Origin: Streptomyces chattanoogensis
Lineage (GTDB): Bacteria; Actinomycetota; Actinomycetes; Streptomycetales; Streptomycetaceae
DNA: 64,000 nucleotides
Assembly: GCF_001294335.1 (NCBI RefSeq)
Contig: NZ_LGKG01000148.1
Span: forward strand, 118,551-182,550
Direction of reading: 5' to 3'
Shown here: one piece after another, positions 36,541 through 45,020 of the stretch
How positions within the stretch are numbered: the first letter of the stretch is position 1
Layout: the number at the start of each line of letters is the position of its first letter
The notes under the pieces: generated by a model
Seen by the model: the letters and a program-made list of their open reading frames with translations, nothing else
What the model was told of the DNA's origin: nothing
Databases searched by the model: none
Translations under genes and position numbers: made by a program

Positions 36541-37008
36541 CTATCGGGAGGCGAGGGACGGCTCGCCGCGGGACGGGAGTCGTCGCGCCCGGGCCCGGAC
36601 CCCCGCGCGGATGCCGATGAAGGCCAGGACGCCGAGGGGGGACAGCAGGATGGTCAGCACCAGCAACGGCCCCATCACCAGCGGATGGATGCCGAGGGCG
36701 CGGGCCTCGCGGTACATCCACTGGCCCAGGAAGAGATCCCAGGCGATGACCTGCGCCCAGATCGCGCCGGCTCCGTCGTCGAGGGCCAGCAACTCCTGGA
36801 AGCCGGCCAGGTCGGGCCGGCTCACCGCGGCCCACAGCTGCGGGAACACCGGCAGGGCCAGGGCGAGATACACGGCGATGACCGGCACCAGCGGGAGCGG
36901 GGAGGCGGCGATCCGGTCGGTCCACCGTCGGCCGGGGGCGAGGATCAGCAGCGCCCAGAAGGGTGCCGCGAGGTAGAAGGCCAGATCGAAGAGGGCGCTG
37001 CTGGTCAT
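36541..37008 (-). CDS. DUF4281 (ABA4-like) membrane protein
   Basis: A 155-residue protein with four hydrophobic segments (LFDLAFYLAAPFWALLIL, LPLVPVIAVYLALALPVF, WAQVIAWDLFLGQWMYREA, LVMGPLLVLTILLSPLGVLAFIG). The FLGQWMYREARALGIHP and SPLGVLAFIGIR motifs fit DUF4281, related to plant ABA4. Its ATG overlaps the stop of the upstream membrane gene by 4 nt (ATGA), so the two are translationally coupled. Function unknown. Confidence 0.82.
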   Translation of the reverse strand: MTSSALFDLAFYLAAPFWALLILAPGRRWTDRIAASPLPLVPVIAVYLALALPVFPQLWAAVSRPDLAGFQELLALDDGAGAIWAQVIAWDLFLGQWMYREARALGIHPLVMGPLLVLTILLSPLGVLAFIGIRAGVRARARRLPSRGEPSLASR

Positions 37009-37970
37009 GCCGTGAACTCCTTGAATTCCGTTGTGGAAGCGGGGCGTTGAGAGGCGGGCTCGCTGTCGTGCGGGCGCCGCAGGGCCGCGCAGGTCCCGGC
37101 TGCCGTGGCCGCCGCGACGGCGCCGAGTGCGCAGAGGGTCGCCGCGTCCGGGTGGACCAGAGCCTGGCCGCGCAGCGCCTGCCAGGTCACCAGCGCGAGC
37201 TGTGCGGTGGCGCTGGCGGCCGCGACCAGCACCAGACGCAGCCGTACCCGCTCGTCCCGCAGCCGGGTGAAGCGTGTGGCCAGGGCCTCGATTCCGTACA
37301 GGAAGAGGGGGAGTGCCTGGAGGGCGTGCATGCCGAGGAAGTGCGGGATGCGCAGATCGCCGCCGGTGGTGTTCCAGCCGGTGAGCGGCATGGAGGGGCC
37401 GCCGTCGGGAACGCCGACGCTGTGCGCGCCGAGGGTGGTGCGCACGGCGCCGTCCGTGGCCAGCTGCTCCGGCGTGGGCAGCACCATCAGTCCGCCGAGC
37501 AGCAGCCCGGCCAGCGCGAGCAGCAGCCCGAGCCGGATCGCCCAGGTGGCGGCGCGGTCGCCCAGGCGGGCCCGGAAGAGGAGTACCGCGATGACGAGTG
37601 TGCCGGTCCACAGTACGGCGATGGTGACCCCCATGACCACGAAAAGGCCCTGGTCCAGAGGGGTTTCGGTGTTGAAGTGGCTGCGTCGGCCGCGGATGGT
37701 CTGGCCGGTGATGACCGCCATTTCGACGAGGCCGGACGCCACGACGGAGTGCGCGGCCCACCGGCCGGCCCGGCTCGGAGCGGTGCGCCGGGACAGCATC
37801 CAGGCGAGCGTGAGCCCGTAGGCGGCGAACGACAACGAGAACTTGAACGGCTTGAACCAGATCGGCGAGCCGACCAGGACGCGGTCGTCGACGACGAGGC
37901 CCACCGCCGAGACGACGGCCGTTGCTGCCATCGCCCAGGAGAAGGCGAGCAGGGAACGGTATCTGGACAT
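37005..37970 (-). CDS. Polytopic membrane protein of unknown function
   Basis: A 321-residue protein with about eight hydrophobic helices (for example AFSWAMAATAVVSAVGLVV, FKFSLSFAAYGLTLAWML, LFVVMGVTIAVLWTGTLVIAVLLF, LGLLLALAGLLLGGLMVL). A conserved-looking stretch around residue 200 (GWNTTGGDLRIPHFLGMHALQALPL) contains His residues in a helix. ATG 37970 after GGGGGA is preferred to ATG 37988. It is divergent from a MerR regulator and overlaps the DUF4281 gene by 4 nt. Confidence 0.82.
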   Translation of the reverse strand: MSRYRSLLAFSWAMAATAVVSAVGLVVDDRVLVGSPIWFKPFKFSLSFAAYGLTLAWMLSRRTAPSRAGRWAAHSVVASGLVEMAVITGQTIRGRRSHFNTETPLDQGLFVVMGVTIAVLWTGTLVIAVLLFRARLGDRAATWAIRLGLLLALAGLLLGGLMVLPTPEQLATDGAVRTTLGAHSVGVPDGGPSMPLTGWNTTGGDLRIPHFLGMHALQALPLFLYGIEALATRFTRLRDERVRLRLVLVAAASATAQLALVTWQALRGQALVHPDAATLCALGAVAAATAAGTCAALRRPHDSEPASQRPASTTEFKEFTA

Positions 37971-37990
37971 GCGGATCCCCCAGCGCAATG

Positions 37991-38036
37991 GATAGTAGAG
38001 CTTACCGCTATCTGATAGTGAGACTATCTATGATGG
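37991..38036. promoter_or_regulatory. GATAGT operator cluster between membrane genes and MerR regulator
   Basis: GATAGT-GAG-ACTATC (38014-38028) is a perfect palindrome; a further GATAGT starts at 37991 and CTATC at 38008. The right palindrome half is followed by TATGAT (38029-38034), a good -10 for the MerR gene, so a regulator bound here would overlap that promoter. Confidence 0.75.
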
Positions 38037-38122
38037 AGGGAGGAACTGGCAAGGCCGGGAGTCGGCGGAACCCGGGACGCATGGCGCCGGGACGTGCGCC
38101 CGGGGACAGGGAAGGGCGGCAG

Positions 38123-38785
38123 ATGCGCATCGGGGAGTTGAGTCGTGAGACGGGTGTGGCGGTCCCGACGATCAAGTACTACGTCCGGGAGGGGCTGTTG
38201 CCCGCAGGCCGTCTGACCAGCCCCAACCAGGCCAGCTACGACGACGGTCATGTCCGCAGACTGCGGCTGATCCGGGGGCTGATGGACGTCGGGGGGCTCT
38301 CGGTCTCGGCCGTCCGCGAGGTGCTGGCCGCCGTCGACTCGCCGGAGCGGCCGGTGCACAAGGTGCTCGGCGCGGCGCAGGAGGCGATCACCCCGAAGTC
38401 CGCCGTGGCGCCGGAGGGGCTGGAGGAGGCGCGGCGAACGGTCGCGGAGCTCGTGCGCCGTCGCGGCTGGCACACCGACCCGGATCATCCGTCCGCCGAG
38501 GCGATGGCCGTCGCGCTGGCCGCCTTCCGGGGCATCGGGCGCGGCGATTTCCTGGAGGTCCTGGACGACTACGCCGACGCCTGTGAGCGGGTGGCCGCCG
38601 CCGATCTGGCGTGGGTGGGGCGCAACGCCGAGGTCGACGGGCTGGTGGAGAGCGTCGTGGTGGGGACCGTGCTGGGCGATGCGGTCCTCATGGCGATGCG
38701 CCGACTCGCGCATGTGGACGCCTCGGCCCGTCGGTACGAGAAGGACGCGGAAGGCGGTGCGGCCCCGGGCGCGGGCGGCCGATAG
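38123..38785 (+). CDS. MerR-family transcriptional regulator
   Basis: A 220-residue regulator with the MerR HTH at the N-terminus (MRIGELSRETGVAVPTIKYYVREGLLPAGRLTSPNQASYDDGHVRRLRLIRGL), a coiled-coil region and a C-terminal effector domain without a Cys metal site. ATG 38123 after GAAGGGCGG is preferred to earlier in-frame codons. It diverges from the two-gene membrane operon, which it probably controls through the GATAGT palindrome. Effector unknown; lack of cysteines argues against a metal sensor. Confidence 0.92.
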   Translation: MRIGELSRETGVAVPTIKYYVREGLLPAGRLTSPNQASYDDGHVRRLRLIRGLMDVGGLSVSAVREVLAAVDSPERPVHKVLGAAQEAITPKSAVAPEGLEEARRTVAELVRRRGWHTDPDHPSAEAMAVALAAFRGIGRGDFLEVLDDYADACERVAAADLAWVGRNAEVDGLVESVVVGTVLGDAVLMAMRRLAHVDASARRYEKDAEGGAAPGAGGR

Positions 38786-38940
38786 CGCGCGCCACCTGGA
38801 GGGGTCTCGGCCGTTGTGCGGGTGATCCCACGACAACGCCGTCCGGCGCATCCCTCTCGCCCGCGCACGGGAATCCCGGTGGGCGGGTGACCCTCGTCTG
38901 CGAGGACATCACCGTGGAAGAGCGGTTGGGCGACGCCGGG

Positions 38941-39798
38941 TCAGGAAGCCCCCGCCGGAACGGCTTCCTGTTCCGCCTCCACCTGCTGGTTCCAGTCGCG
39001 CTTGGACGCCTGCCAGCCGTCCTCGTCATGGCCGGTGCGCCAGTAGCCGGAGATGGACAGGGCCTCGCGCGGGATGCCGTGGTCGATGCGCAGCAGGCGG
39101 CGGAGTTCCCTGACGAAACCGGCCTCGCCGTGGACGAAGGCCTGGACCTGGCCGGTGGGAAAGGTCAGCTCCCGTACGGCGGCGACGAGTTCGCGGCCGA
39201 CCGGGGCGGCGCCGCGGTACAGCCAGGTGATCTCGGCGCCGGCCGGGGCGGTCAGTTCCTGGCGCTCCTCCGGGCCGGCCACCTCGATGAAGGCGTGCAC
39301 CGGTACGCCGGCGGGCATCCGGGCGAGGGCGGCGGCGATGGCCGGCAGGGCGCTCTCGTCGCCCGCCAGCAGATGCCAGGCGGCGTCGGCGGCCGGGGTG
39401 TAGGCGCCGCCGGGGCCGAGGAAGAGAATCTCGTCGCCCGGCTTCGCCCCGGCCGCCCACGGACCGGCCAGCCCCTCGTCGCCGTGCACCACGAAGTCGA
39501 CGGTCAGCTCGCCGGCCGCGGCGTCCCAGGCGCGCACCGTGTACGTACGGGTCCGGGGCCACTGGTCGCGGGGGAGGTCGGCGCGGATCCGGGCCATGTC
39601 GAAGGGCTCGGGGTAGCTGACCTCCGGCAGCGGGAACACCAGCTTGACGTAGTGGTCGGTGTATTCGCCCGCCGCGAAGCGCGCCAGGCCCGCACCGCCC
39701 AGCACCACCCGCACCATGTGCGGGCTCAGCTGCTCGGTGCGCACCACGCGGCCGCGGTGCAGTGTGGGCTGTTTACGGGCCGGACGCTCTGCTGCCAC
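38941..39798 (-). CDS. Siderophore-interacting protein (FAD-dependent ferric-siderophore reductase)
   Basis: A 285-residue flavoprotein of the SIP/ViuB family. The FAD domain has the RTYTVR signature (PRTRTYTVRAWDAAAGELTVDFVVHGDEGLAGPWA), and the C-terminal NAD(P)H part begins with LLAGDESALPAIAAAL and ends GYWRTGHDEDGW. It reduces Fe(III)-siderophores to release iron in the cytoplasm. GTG 39798 after AGGGGAA. An iron box lies about 100 nt upstream, so repression by DmdR/IdeR with iron is expected. Confidence 0.93.
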   Translation of the reverse strand: MAAERPARKQPTLHRGRVVRTEQLSPHMVRVVLGGAGLARFAAGEYTDHYVKLVFPLPEVSYPEPFDMARIRADLPRDQWPRTRTYTVRAWDAAAGELTVDFVVHGDEGLAGPWAAGAKPGDEILFLGPGGAYTPAADAAWHLLAGDESALPAIAAALARMPAGVPVHAFIEVAGPEERQELTAPAGAEITWLYRGAAPVGRELVAAVRELTFPTGQVQAFVHGEAGFVRELRRLLRIDHGIPREALSISGYWRTGHDEDGWQASKRDWNQQVEAEQEAVPAGAS

Positions 39799-39899
39799 GA
39801 CATTCCCCTGACGTGATCGCCGAATGGATGGACCTGCCTGCGGGGCGCAGGGCGGGCAGGGCCTCTGGTCGGGTAGGCATACCACCTGCACGCCGCCTC

Positions 39900-39918
39900 T
39901 TAGGCATGCCTAACCTAA
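39900..39918. promoter_or_regulatory. Iron box (DmdR/IdeR-type)
   Basis: TTAGGCATGCCTAACCTAA matches 15 of 19 positions of the consensus TTAGGTTAGGCTAACCTAA. It is 102 nt upstream of the siderophore-interacting protein start and just after the exonuclease stop. Confidence 0.82.
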
Positions 39919-39922
39919 CAGG

Positions 39923-40861
39923 TTACCGGGGGAGAGTGGCGAGCAGCCGTTGCAAAGATCCGCCCAAGCCCCACCGGCCCGCGAGCGCTTCCAGCCGCTC
40001 CGGGTCGGCCGGTCCGGCCGGGAGGGCGTGGTCGGCGTCGGGGACCGGTACGTCGGTGGCGACCCGTACGACCTTGGGTGCGACCTCGACATACGGGCGC
40101 GCCTCCGTCAGGCGCTTGCGCTGGGCCGGGGTCAGCTTCGACGCCGGGTCGTCGGCGGCGGCCATGATGCCCGCCAGATCGCCGTACGCGTCCAGCAGCT
40201 TGGCGGCGGTCTTCTCCCCGATGCCCGGCACGCCGGGCAGGCCGTCGCTCGGGTCGCCGCGCAGCAGCGCCAGATCGGCGTAGCCGGAGCCGTCCACACC
40301 GTACTTCTCGCGCAGCAGCGTCCCGTCGGTGATCTGGAGGGTGCCGACGCCCTTGAGGGGATAGAGGATCCGGATACCGCGGTCGTCGTCGATCAGCTGG
40401 AAGAGGTCCCGGTCGCCGGTGACGATGTCGACCGGGCCCGTCGCCCGTGCGGTCAGCGTGCCGATGATGTCGTCGGCCTCGTAGCCCGCGGCGCCGATCC
40501 GGGCGATGCCCAGCGCGTCCAGGACCTCCTCGATGACCGGTACCTGCGGGGAGAGGGTGTCGGGGATCTCCTCCTCGTCGGGCTCCGCGGACCCGGCCGG
40601 GGCCTCCTCGGCGACCCGGTGGGCCTTGTACGAGGGGATCAGGTCGACCCGCCACTGCGGGCGCCAGTCGAAGTCCATACAGGCCACCAGATCGTCGGGG
40701 TGGTGGTCCTGGACGAGCCGGGCGATGAAGTCCAGCAGGCCGCGTACCGCATTGACCGGAATGCCGTCCGGGGATTTGACCGATTCCGGTACCCCGAAAT
40801 AGGCGCGGAAGTAGAGAGAAGCGGTGTCGAGGAGCATCAGGCGTCGAGTCACACCCCGCAT
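39923..40861 (-). CDS. 5'-3' exonuclease (Pol I N-terminal-type flap nuclease)
   Basis: A 312-residue stand-alone homologue of the 5'-nuclease domain of DNA polymerase I. Acidic metal ligands are in MLLDTASLYFRAYFG, CMDFDWRP, YEADDIIGTL and VTGDRDLFQLIDD, and the helix-hairpin-helix is GDPSDGLPGVPGIGEKTAAKLLDAYG. It should remove RNA primers or 5' flaps. ATG 40861 is used; GTG 40852 is an alternative. It diverges from the betaine transporter. Confidence 0.93.
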   Translation of the reverse strand: MRGVTRRLMLLDTASLYFRAYFGVPESVKSPDGIPVNAVRGLLDFIARLVQDHHPDDLVACMDFDWRPQWRVDLIPSYKAHRVAEEAPAGSAEPDEEEIPDTLSPQVPVIEEVLDALGIARIGAAGYEADDIIGTLTARATGPVDIVTGDRDLFQLIDDDRGIRILYPLKGVGTLQITDGTLLREKYGVDGSGYADLALLRGDPSDGLPGVPGIGEKTAAKLLDAYGDLAGIMAAADDPASKLTPAQRKRLTEARPYVEVAPKVVRVATDVPVPDADHALPAGPADPERLEALAGRWGLGGSLQRLLATLPR

Positions 40862-41019
40862 GATGCCGTATGCCCCAAACGTGACGCGGATGTGATCTGG
40901 CGCACCGTCTTGTTTGCGCCGCATAAAGACGGGCAGGCGCGCACCCGGAGTGGACCCGGTCGCGGAATGAACAATTCCGGATTCCGGTCGGTGACGACGG
41001 GCCGAACCCGTCCCGCTCC

Positions 41020-41052
41020 ACGACCTGCCGGCGGGGGTGGCAGGTCGTTTCT
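41020..41052 (+). terminator. Leader terminator/attenuator before the betaine transporter
   Basis: ACGACCTGCC (41020-41029) pairs perfectly with GGCAGGTCGT (41039-41048), loop 9 nt, followed by TTTCTCG. It lies only 25 nt before the start codon of the ATPase gene in a divergent region, so on the plus strand it can act only on this gene's own leader transcript. Confidence 0.7.
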
Positions 41053-41073
41053 CGTGCGACAAGAGAGGTATAT

Positions 41074-42210
41074 GTGTCCAGGCTGCAGGCCGAGCACCTG
41101 TACAAGGTGTTCGGCAGACGACCCGAGGACGCGGTCCGTCAGCTCCAAGGCGGCGCCGACCGCACGGAACTGCGGGCCGACGGCACCACCGCCGCGGTGA
41201 TCGATGCCTCGATCGAGGTGGACGAGGGCCAGATATTCGTCGTCATGGGTCTGTCCGGATCCGGTAAGTCCACGCTGCTGCGCATGCTCAACGGGCTGCT
41301 GGAACCGACCGCCGGTACCGTCCGGTTCGACGGCCAGGACCTGACCTCGCTCAGCGGCAAGGAGCTGCGCAGGGTCCGCTCCGAGAAGATCTCCATGGTC
41401 TTCCAGCACTTCGCGCTCTTCCCGCACCGCAGCGTGCTGGAGAACGCCGCCTACGGGCTCGAGGTGCAGGGCGTACCGCGCGCCGAGCGCGAGCGGCGCG
41501 CCACCGAGGCGCTCGCGCTGACCGGGCTCGAGGGCTGGGAGAAGTCCTGGCCGGACGAGCTTTCCGGCGGTATGCAGCAGCGCGTGGGCCTGGCCCGTGC
41601 GCTGGCCACCGACGCCGATCTGCTGCTGATGGACGAGTCCTTCAGCGCGCTCGACCCGCTGATCCGCCGCGATATGCAGGACCAGCTGCTGGAACTGCAG
41701 AAGACGCTGAAGAAGACCATCGTCTTCATCACCCACGATCTGAACGAGGCCATGCGGCTCGGCGACAAGATCGCCGTCATGCGCGACGGCCGGATCGTCC
41801 AGACCGGCAGCGCCGAGGACATCCTCGTCCGCCCCGCCAACGACTATGTCGCGTCCTTCATCCAGGACGTCGATCGCACGAAGGTGCTCACCGCCGGAGC
41901 GGTCATGGACGAGGTCGGCACCGTGCTCGGCTCGACCACCGACAAGGGCACCAAGCTCGGCACCGCCGCGGAGTTCCGCGCCGCCGCGCCCGCCACCGTG
42001 GGCGTCGACACGCCCCTCGCCGAGCTGTTCGTCCCCTGCTCGACCAGCACCGTTCCGGTCGCCGTGACCGACGCGCAGGGCGAGCTGGTCGGCGCCGTAC
42101 CGGTCGCCAAGCTGCTCGCCGTCCTCGGTGAACCCGGCCGTCCGGAGCCGGCGGCCGAGGCCGCCGCCCCGGCAACGGCCGCGAAGGGCAAGGTGATCGC
42201 CGGTGCCTAG
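41074..42210 (+). CDS. Glycine betaine/proline-type ABC transporter ATPase
   Basis: A 378-residue ATPase of the OpuAA/ProV type. Walker A is GLSGSGKST, signature LSGGMQQRVGLARAL, Walker B LLLMDESFSALDPL, switch His in ITHDLNEAM; a C-terminal CBS-like region (about 280-350) ends in an Ala-rich tail. It would power uptake of osmoprotectants such as glycine betaine. GTG 41074 after AGAGAGG. Its stop overlaps the permease start by 8 nt. Confidence 0.95.
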   Translation: MSRLQAEHLYKVFGRRPEDAVRQLQGGADRTELRADGTTAAVIDASIEVDEGQIFVVMGLSGSGKSTLLRMLNGLLEPTAGTVRFDGQDLTSLSGKELRRVRSEKISMVFQHFALFPHRSVLENAAYGLEVQGVPRAERERRATEALALTGLEGWEKSWPDELSGGMQQRVGLARALATDADLLLMDESFSALDPLIRRDMQDQLLELQKTLKKTIVFITHDLNEAMRLGDKIAVMRDGRIVQTGSAEDILVRPANDYVASFIQDVDRTKVLTAGAVMDEVGTVLGSTTDKGTKLGTAAEFRAAAPATVGVDTPLAELFVPCSTSTVPVAVTDAQGELVGAVPVAKLLAVLGEPGRPEPAAEAAAPATAAKGKVIAGA

Positions 42211-44812
42211 GATCCCGATCGGCAGCTGGGTCAGCCACGGCGTCGACTGGCTGCGCGACCACCTCAACTGGCTCTTCGACCTGATCACGCACGTACTGAA
42301 CACCCTGTACGACGCGATCCACACCGTTCTCGCCGCGCCCGCACCGCTCCTCCTCGCGGGCATTCTCGCGGTGATCGCCTGGTGGCTGCGCGGACTGCCC
42401 GCCGCACTGCTCACCTTCCTCGGCTTCGCACTGATCGACTCCATCGAGCAGTGGAACGAGACCGTCTCGTCGCTGTCCCTGGTACTGGTGGCCTGCCTCA
42501 TCACGATCGCGGTCGCCATCCCGCTGGGCATCCTGGCGGCCCGCAGCCGCGCCGTCGGCAGCGCGCTGCGCCCGGTGCTCGACCTGATGCAGACGATGCC
42601 CGCGATGGTCTATCTGATCCCCGGCATCCTCTTCTTCGGCCTCGGCGTCGTCCCCGGCATCGTGTCGACCATCGTCTTCTCCATGCCGCCCGCGGTCCGC
42701 ATGACCGAGCTGGGCATCCGGCAGGTCGACGAGGAACTGGTCGAGGCGGCCGAGGCGTTCGGTACGCACCCGCGCCGCACCCTCTTCCGCGTCCAGCTGC
42801 CGCTGGCGCTGCCCACGATCATGGCCGGTGTCAACCAGGTCATCATGCTGGCGCTGTCCATGGTCGTCATCGCCGGCATGGTCGGCGGCGGCGGTCTGGG
42901 CGGTTCCGTCTACAACTCCATCAGCTCCGTCGACGTGGCGCTGGGCTCCGAGGCCGGCCTCGCGGTCGTCATCCTCGCCATGTACCTGGACCGGATGACC
43001 GGCGCGCTCAACCAGCGGGTCTCCCCGCTCGGCCGCCGCGCCCTGGCCAAGGCACAGGCCGCGCTCGGCGGTGCGAAGTTCCTGCAGTGGAAGCCCGCCA
43101 CCTCCGTCGCCATGGCCGGCGTCGTCGTGCTGGCGCTGCTCGCCGGCGGGATGAACGTCCTCGGCAAGAAGGACGGCGGCGCGGGCGGCACCACCGACGG
43201 CAACGGCCGCCCCGTCAGCCTCGGCTACGTCAACTGGGACGAGGGCAAGGCCACCACCTTCCTGTGGAAGGAAATCCTCGAACAGCGCGGCTACCGGCCC
43301 AAGGTGCAGGCGCTGGAGGCCGGTCCGCTGTTCGCCGGGCAGGCCCGCGGGGACATCGACGTTCAGACCAACGCCTGGCTGCCGACCACGCACGCCGCGT
43401 ACTGGAAGAAGTACCAGGACAAGCTCGAGGACCTGGGCGCCTGGTACGACAAGACGTCCCTGGAGATCGCGGTACCGTCCTACATGAAGGACATCAAGAC
43501 CCTCGACGACCTCAAGGGCAGGGCCGGCGAGTTCGGCGGCAAGATCACCGGTATCGAGCCGGGCGCCGGCGAGATGAGCATCCTCAAGGACAAGGTCCTC
43601 AAGGACTACGGCCTCGGCGGCGAGTACAAGGTGCAGGAGTCCAGCACCTCCTCGATGCTCACCGAGCTGGACCGCTCGATCCACGCCAGGAAGCCGATCG
43701 CGGTCACCCTGTGGTCCCCGCACTGGGCGTACAACAAGTACGACCTGACCAAGCTGAAGGACCCCAAGGGCTCCTTCGGCTCCGGTGACAGCCTGCACCT
43801 GCTGGGCCGCAAGGGCTTCGCCAAGGACGAGCCGCAGGTCGCCGGGTGGATGAAGAAGTTCCACCTGGACGAGAAGCAGCTCACCAGCCTGGAGAACGAC
43901 GTCACGACCGCCGGTGTGGGCCATGAGCAGGACGGCGTCCGCACCTGGCTCAAGAAGAACCCGGGTCTGGTCGACAAGCTCGCCCCGTCCGCGCACGCCG
44001 CGTACGCCAAGGGCAAGGACGCGGGCAAGACGCCGAACATCGGCTACCCCGCGTGGGACGAGGGCATCGCCACCACCTACCTGTGGAAGAACGTCCTCGA
44101 GAAGCGCGGCTACCGGCCGGACATCCGCAACCTGGATATCGGGCCGATGTGGACGGGCCTGTCCACCGGGCAGATCGACGTCGAGACCGACGGCTGGCTG
44201 CCGGTCGCGCAGAAGCAGTACTGGGACAAATACCGGAAGGATCTCGACGACCTGGGCGCCTGGTACGACAAGACGTCCCTGGAGATCGCGGTCCCGTCCT
44301 ACGTCAAGGGCGTCAAGACCCTCGACGATCTGCGCACCCACAAGGACCTGTTCAAGGGCAAGATCATCGGCATCGAGCCGGGCACCGGCGAGATGAAGCG
44401 CCTGCACGACGAGGTCCAGCCCGCCTACGGGCTGAAGGACTTCCAGGTCACCGAGGCCGGCACCAGCGCCATGCTCGCCGAGCTGGACCGGGCCTACGCC
44501 AAGAAGGAGCCCATCGCGGTCGTCCTGTGGTCGCCGCACTGGGCGTACAGCAAGTACGACCTGACCAAGCTGAAGGACCCCAAGGGCACCTGGGGCGCCA
44601 ACAACCAGATCAAGACGCTGGCCCACAAGAGCTTCGCCAAGAAGTTCCCGGAGTTCGCCGGCTGGCTCAGGAACTGGAAGATGACGCCCGAGGAGCTCGG
44701 CAGCCTGGAACAGGACATCCAGGACGCCGGCAAGGGCCACGAGAACAAGGGCGTGGACAAGTGGATCGCTGACCACCCGGGGATCGTCGACAAGATGGCG
44801 CCGGTGAATTGA
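42203..44812 (+). CDS. Betaine-type ABC permease fused to two tandem substrate-binding domains
   Basis: An 869-residue protein. Residues 1-300 are an OpuAB/ProW-like permease (VLDLMQTMPAMVYLIPGILFFGLGVVPGI and the EAA loop EAAEAFGTHPRRTLFRVQLPLALPTI), a further membrane segment near 310 anchors two OpuAC-type binding domains (about 338-600 and 613-868). The two are recent duplicates: both contain DLGAWYDKTSLEIAVPSY and WSPHWAY.KYDLTKLKDPKG. The aromatic residues that cage quaternary ammonium groups appear retained in both. GTG 42203 overlaps the ATPase gene. The TGA stop coincides with the end of an IS element. Confidence 0.95.
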   Translation: MPRIPIGSWVSHGVDWLRDHLNWLFDLITHVLNTLYDAIHTVLAAPAPLLLAGILAVIAWWLRGLPAALLTFLGFALIDSIEQWNETVSSLSLVLVACLITIAVAIPLGILAARSRAVGSALRPVLDLMQTMPAMVYLIPGILFFGLGVVPGIVSTIVFSMPPAVRMTELGIRQVDEELVEAAEAFGTHPRRTLFRVQLPLALPTIMAGVNQVIMLALSMVVIAGMVGGGGLGGSVYNSISSVDVALGSEAGLAVVILAMYLDRMTGALNQRVSPLGRRALAKAQAALGGAKFLQWKPATSVAMAGVVVLALLAGGMNVLGKKDGGAGGTTDGNGRPVSLGYVNWDEGKATTFLWKEILEQRGYRPKVQALEAGPLFAGQARGDIDVQTNAWLPTTHAAYWKKYQDKLEDLGAWYDKTSLEIAVPSYMKDIKTLDDLKGRAGEFGGKITGIEPGAGEMSILKDKVLKDYGLGGEYKVQESSTSSMLTELDRSIHARKPIAVTLWSPHWAYNKYDLTKLKDPKGSFGSGDSLHLLGRKGFAKDEPQVAGWMKKFHLDEKQLTSLENDVTTAGVGHEQDGVRTWLKKNPGLVDKLAPSAHAAYAKGKDAGKTPNIGYPAWDEGIATTYLWKNVLEKRGYRPDIRNLDIGPMWTGLSTGQIDVETDGWLPVAQKQYWDKYRKDLDDLGAWYDKTSLEIAVPSYVKGVKTLDDLRTHKDLFKGKIIGIEPGTGEMKRLHDEVQPAYGLKDFQVTEAGTSAMLAELDRAYAKKEPIAVVLWSPHWAYSKYDLTKLKDPKGTWGANNQIKTLAHKSFAKKFPEFAGWLRNWKMTPEELGSLEQDIQDAGKGHENKGVDKWIADHPGIVDKMAPVN

Positions 44813-45020
44813 CCTCCTCCCCCAGATGAAGGTGGGGGATTCTCTCCCTGGCGTCCGTGGTGACGGTCCGCCTTGAGTCGGGTTCCTGGTTCCTTCCCAC
44901 CTGGGGGTGGGGGTTGTGCGCTCTGCCGGGACGGATCCTGGTCTTACGTGCGCTCCGCAGGCTTTTACCCGCGCCGTTACCGGTGCGGGGCCCCCGGCCC
45001 GGGGGTGGATGGTGCTGTCT
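44813..45020 (-). ncRNA. Candidate omega RNA (reRNA) of the tnpB element
   Basis: TnpB nucleases use a guide RNA transcribed from the element's right end, starting near the 3' end of tnpB and running into flanking DNA. The 208 nt between the tnpB stop and the right-end hairpin are non-coding and contain GC-rich repeats able to fold. If active, the guide would be the flanking sequence beginning TTCACCGGCGCCATCTTGTC. Assigned by analogy only. Confidence 0.4.

Noticed and set aside
38786..38940. Remnant coding frame between MerR and the siderophore reductase (RVTLVCEDITVEERLG)
   Set aside because: Too short, no start signal and no recognised family; treated as intergenic DNA.
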